Source of the DNA: Rosellinia necatrix
Taxonomy: Eukaryota > Ascomycota > Sordariomycetes > Xylariales > Xylariaceae
Reading direction: 5' to 3'
Assembly (NCBI GenBank): GCA_021209875.1
Contig: JAGYVD010000001.1
Location: forward strand, 744,001 to 808,000
DNA: 64,000 nt
In this document: in pieces, positions 59,511 to 64,000 of the stretch
Layout: each line of letters opens with the position of its first letter
Position numbering within the stretch: the stretch's first letter is position 1
The notes under the pieces: generated by a model
Database searches by the model: none
What the model saw: the letters and a program-made list of their open reading frames with translations, nothing else
Told to the model about the DNA's origin: nothing
Translations under genes and position numbers: made by a program

Positions 59511-59564
59511 GTAAGTCGTTGTCCCAGCAGCTCTCATAGAGGCACATACTGATAATTTCCGCAG
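59511..59564 (+). other. Candidate 54-nt intron in the 3' UTR of glycine-rich gene B
   Basis: GTAAGT donor, TACTGATAA branch-like sequence 13 nt before a CCGCAG acceptor, 54 nt in all. It begins 18 nt after the stop codon. The sequence is a better match to the fungal intron pattern than the equivalent in gene A. Confidence 0.5.
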
Positions 59565-60984
59565 CCATTCAATAATGAATGCTTAACCGGGCATCATGAA
59601 TTATTACGGTGGAAACCATAGCCACGTTTGTCGAAGATTGAGAGCGTGGATTCGCGGCAGGACTTAACATATACAAGCGCCAACACACAGAGCAGACGAG
59701 AATATAGGGATAACGCTGGATCTTGCATTGCAATGCTCAGCAGCCTTTCGTTACAAATAAACTTTTATCTATCCCAGTGATTCGGAATATTTACCTGCTA
59801 TTCTTACATGTTCTGAACATAGCCCATAGCTTCCTTCTATACGGGGGGTAGGCTACTTACCATAGGAGCATTGGCCATTAAGCTACAAGCAGTTCTAACT
59901 ATTCTAATCTGTTGTTCCGAGGGGATATAACACCCTGGGCTACAGCATGGCTGTAAATAATGATCTCTTCTCTTCATTAACTTATATATATTATAGAATA
60001 ATTCAACGTCATGTTTTCTAAAGCTCGATACTCTACTATTATTTTCCATTATCCAATAACGGATGCCCCTCGGCGTCTCAAGTGCTAATCAATCTGTAAG
60101 TACGTTTCCAGTGAGATGTACGACAATGGAGAAATAGCCCCTTTGCTTTCATTGCAGTACATGACCCCCGCAAAGACCTGCAGCCTCCGCACAAATATGC
60201 CATACACTAAACCCGATGCGTGTCACATTTAAACAGTTCCCGTTGGTCGGCCTTCAGCCACGTGAAACCAACCTAGAGCCTAGAAGCAAAACCTGGCGTT
60301 CGATGGCCCACTGTACCCCGCGCTCGTAGCAAGAACCGCCCGCATTTTCCCGACAACACGAACCATATATAGATGCTAACGAACAAAATGTTACCCTCGC
60401 CATAACAGCACTAGTATTTAGGCGAAAGGGGGGTCAGATGGCTATAGGGGACGAGATACCGAAGATCCTATTCCAAGTAAGGAAGGTTACAAGGAGACAA
60501 TTTGGGTCCTTGAAAAGCTACCTAGGTACGGGTATCTGTATACAGGGCCTTGCAGACGCCAAGGCAGACTATTGGACTTATAGATGGCGTATTGTTGAGG
60601 TGTACGCATTAATGGAGGGGCTAATCGTCTGATGATGTGCATCAAGTTCCTTCTACTGATGGAGCCTGACAGTATGCCTTGACCAGGTCTAAATACAATA
60701 ATCATTCCTTACCAGCCTCCGAGTCACTTACCTAGTTAGGTTATAAAGATTCGGAGCCGAATATGTATCGTTGTAATATATGTTAGTAGCCTACACTGGC
60801 GCCAGAGCCTTTAGGGTCGTAATTGGGTAGGATTCAATAGCCATTTCATTTCATAGCGTCGGCTGCGTCAGTGATGCAATATGTATAAGCCCCACTTCTG
60901 GTTGCTAGACCGTATGACATTTTTTGTTTGGTAAACCGGATTACGTCCATATTAACCATTATTATGATATGAGTCTACAAAGGG
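59565..60984. other. Ordinary-GC region with no recognised gene
   Basis: Short frames of 64-72 codons on both strands (59837-60049 minus, 60438-60632 plus, 60487-60705 minus) show no motif, and the latter two overlap. Nothing else was identified. Confidence 0.5.
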
Positions 60985-61060
60985 GAGAGCCCTACGGCCT
61001 AACTTCGCTTTCTATAACCGTGATATTAAACATTCTAGGGTTAAAAGAACTTTAGGTTTA
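60985..61060 (-). repeat. Family C-like terminal sequence at the second AT-block edge
   Basis: GAGAGCCCTACGGCCTAACT TCGCTTTCTATAACC resembles the family C stretch AGGGCTCCACCACCTAACTT CCCTTTCTATAACC (52230-52265), followed by a weaker match. GC drops within 50 bases. It is probably the end of a related element that occupies the following AT-rich DNA. Confidence 0.45.
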
Positions 61061-64000
61061 TATGAAGGTTTTTATACTTGGCAGCAGCAGGTACTGAAAT
61101 ATATAAATAAATCAGATAATAAAACTAAACTATGTAGGTATAATATAACAAAATATATTGTTATTTAAAGTAAGACCTCTTTCTAAAATATATAGTAGGC
61201 ATTAGATAGTTTAAAAGAGATAAGGATTAATTTATTATTTATCTTCTAGTTTAACTAATATATAGCTATTCCTAAAAGCTTTCCGGAAAAAAGGCTTTAC
61301 TAAAGAAAGCTTTTTAAAAAAAAGCTTTTTTAAAAAAGGCGTCCGACAAAATAGCTTCTTTAAAAAAGTTGTCTGTTAAAATAGCTTTATAATTGCTTTT
61401 AATATAAAAGTATCAACAACCTCGTCGATTTATAACAGCTAAAAAAAAAGAATTAAAGCAAAGAAAATCTTCTGCGCTTTTTAGAAGTGTTTACAGCTTA
61501 GTAATAGTCGTTAATAAAGACTTGCAAATAATAACAGTGTTTTTAGTCTGCAAGTTTAAGCCTATCCTATTAATACAAGTAAAAAGTAAAAGTAGTAGAT
61601 TTTTATATTGTTATCAAAAATAAAAAGCTAATATTATTATTATAAAGTATCGGTATAAAAATATATACGATAGCAAAAATGTTAAAAAAAAAAAAAAATA
61701 AAAAAAAACAACTTTAAAAAAAAACAACAAAATAAATATTGTTAGCAAATATTAATATATAGAACAACTAACAAAAGCTTTATTATTAAAAAAAAATAGT
61801 TTATAAAAATAATTAATTGTTTAAAAGCTAACTAGCTTTTTTAAACTTTATATTTTAATGTTTTAAAAAGCTAAGCTATATTTAATAATATCTACTAAAT
61901 ATAACAGCGTTTATTTACTGTTTTTAATAGCGATTTTTTTAAGTTTAAGCTTATATTAATAATAATTTATTTATATATAGTTTTTTTATATAACTAAGAT
62001 TTTTTAGCCGTAAAAGTTTTTTTTATTAACGTTTTTATTAATTAAACAAGCGTTATAATTAATATAATATTTAAAAAATCTTTTTGCTAGCTTTTTAATT
62101 AATATAATCGTAAAAATCGCTAGTATTATAAACGTTATTATAATTATAAAAATTATTAATATTATAAATATTGTTATAATTAATTATATAGCTAGTAATA
62201 TAAAAATTATTAAAAACTTTTATGTTTAATTTATATAGTTTTATTAATTTTGCAATTAATAATTTTAACTTTAAAAAACATTTAATGCTATATAGTTATA
62301 ATTTTATATTTTTTTTAATTTTTAATTTAAGCGCGTAAAATAAAATTTTAGTTATTAATAATTAAATAATTTTAATTATTATGTTTAAAAGTTTTTAAGT
62401 TTATTATTAAACAAGTTTTTAATTTTATTAATTTTATTTATAAAAATAGTCTTATTAAATAAAATAATTAAATTTATAAAGCTTTTATAATATATTATTA
62501 AACTATTTTTAATATAAAAGTTTTTTACGATAAAAAAAATAAGCGCTACTGCGTTATTTTTTAAGTTTTAAAAATAATTATATAATTATTTTATAATTTT
62601 ATATTAAATATTTACTATTATATTAATAATAATAGCTAATTTTTAATTATTATTAGTTTTATTTATTAAAATATAATATTATATTAGCTTTTATATATAA
62701 CGTTATTAAAAATATATTTATAAATTTTTTTAATATTAAATAATATTTAATATTGTTATAACGTAAGGTTTATAATACTAGTTAGCGCTTTATAAAACTT
62801 TAATCGTTAAACTTGTAAAAGTTAAGCTTGTTTAAACGTTAGCTATATAGTTTAAAGTTGTTTAAACGTAGTTTATATTGCTTAATAGTAAGTATTAATA
62901 TTATTTTAATTAACGTTATTATTTATATTACTAGCGATTTTTTAGTTGTTTATTAAATTAATTGTTTTAGTTAATATAAACAATATTATCGGCGCAGTAT
63001 TAAAGTTATATTAATATTTCTGTTTATATGCTTATATAATTTAGCGCTTAATATTAATTTTTTTGTTTTAAATGTTTATAACTACAGCGTTATTATTTAT
63101 TAAAATATTTGCAATATTAACAGCTTTTTAAATAATTATAAGATTTATAGCAGAACTAGTTGTAATTAAATTATAAATAACTGCGTTAAAAATAATAGCT
63201 TTATATTATATGTTTTTATTAATTTAATACTTTTTTTTATTGTTATTATTAGCTGTTTTAATAAAAATAACAACGGTGTTTTTAATAAGTTTACGTTGTT
63301 TAAAAAAATAACTTGTTTAAAAAAAAAGTATTAATTAAAAAGCTTTTAAAATTATTAGCTATTTAAGTTCTATTTAAACTAATAAAAGCTTAATTTAATT
63401 AAAAAAAGTTTTAAAACTATATTTAATACTGCTAAAAATTTATAAAGCTTTAATATTTTTTATAATAAAAATATCGAAATATTTTTTAGTAATATTATAA
63501 TTATTTTTTAGTTTTTATTTTATAATTTTTAAGCTGCTTTTAATTTTAAAATATAATTTAAATTTAAAAAGTTAATAATATAATGTTATAATAGCTAAAT
63601 TAATAATAATATAATTATTATTAATATTATTTTAAATTAAATATTATTTAAAAATATGCTTTTAATAATTTTAAAAGTTAGTAAGCCTGCAACTAATAAA
63701 ACGTTATTAGTTTAAATTAGTTGATTTTTTTTATAGTTGCGTTTTTTAATTTTATATTAACTATAAATAATTTAAACGTTTAAGCAATTATTTTATTAAT
63801 AGTTAATTTATAATATGCTTACTAATTATATTTACAAACAATGTTTTAAAAAAAATCGGCTGCTATAATTATTATTTTAATTTAACTGCTGTAATAAAAA
63901 ATAAGTTTTAGGACTTTTTTTTAAATAAGCTTGTTAATTTAGTTATAGCTTAAATTACTGTTAAAAGCAACAATTTTATTACGGTCGGCCATAAAACAAT
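61061..64000. other. Second RIP-type AT-rich block, runs off the right edge
   Basis: AT-rich with the same dinucleotide look as the main block, milder from 61061 to about 61650 and severe after that, with the plus strand T-rich beyond 62000. No terminal repeat of families A, B or D was found. No gene. Confidence 0.75.
61408..61623 (+). pseudogene. Possible relic reading frame in the second AT block
   Basis: 71 codons without a stop, lacking an ATG, with basic, protein-like composition (RRFITAKKKELKQRKSSALF, then SSRFLYCYQK) in a stretch that is less mutated than its surroundings. It could be a remnant of the element whose terminus lies at 60985. No family recognised. Confidence 0.2.

Overview
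The window looks like a piece of a filamentous ascomycete (Pezizomycotina-type) nuclear genome. It has two compositional states. Gene-type DNA of ordinary GC lies at about 1-3240 and 56000-60990. Two blocks of extreme AT content (roughly 7-17% G+C in lines counted by eye) lie at about 3720-55700 and from about 61060 to the end. In the AT blocks TpA is everywhere and the surviving C sits mostly in CpT. Aligned repeat copies differ almost only by C-to-T and G-to-A. That is the expected footprint of repeat-induced point mutation (RIP), and it is why the long blocks hold no credible gene.

Left gene segment (1-3240): a HET (heterokaryon incompatibility) domain gene on the minus strand, open for 548 codons and running off the left edge; upstream of it on the same strand is a small glycine-rich protein gene (89 codons). 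Right gene segment (56573-60984): a paralogue of that glycine-rich protein (90 codons, plus strand, 59220-59492) and otherwise no gene I can defend.

The AT block is a nest of LTR elements that can be dissected from terminal repeats and target-site duplications (TSDs). Family A: two full copies of about 6.73 kb (7067-13800, TSD AGTTT; 33663-40388, TSD CTTAA) and a solo LTR (44943-45212, TSD TTAAA). Family B: a 16.2-kb array with four 185-bp LTRs inside one TSD (14209-30441, TSD AATCT). Family D: one 7.96-kb copy (46826-54784, TSD ATAGC) and a solo LTR (42265-42577, TSD TTATA). Family C: a long terminal-repeat-like module in four copies, one of them split by family A copy 2. Both edges of the block carry copies of a 257-bp MITE-like element, one nested inside another copy of itself. 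A 210-bp hairpin-rich island of normal GC, flanked by a 7-bp direct repeat, sits near the right edge.

The most informative observations are: the glycine-rich paralogue pair on either side of the block, one next to the HET gene; solo LTRs that are almost unmutated while full-length copies of the same families are saturated with RIP; the LTR-X-LTR-X-I-LTR-I-LTR structure of family B; and the structured island. No RNA gene, CRISPR array or telomere repeat was recognised.
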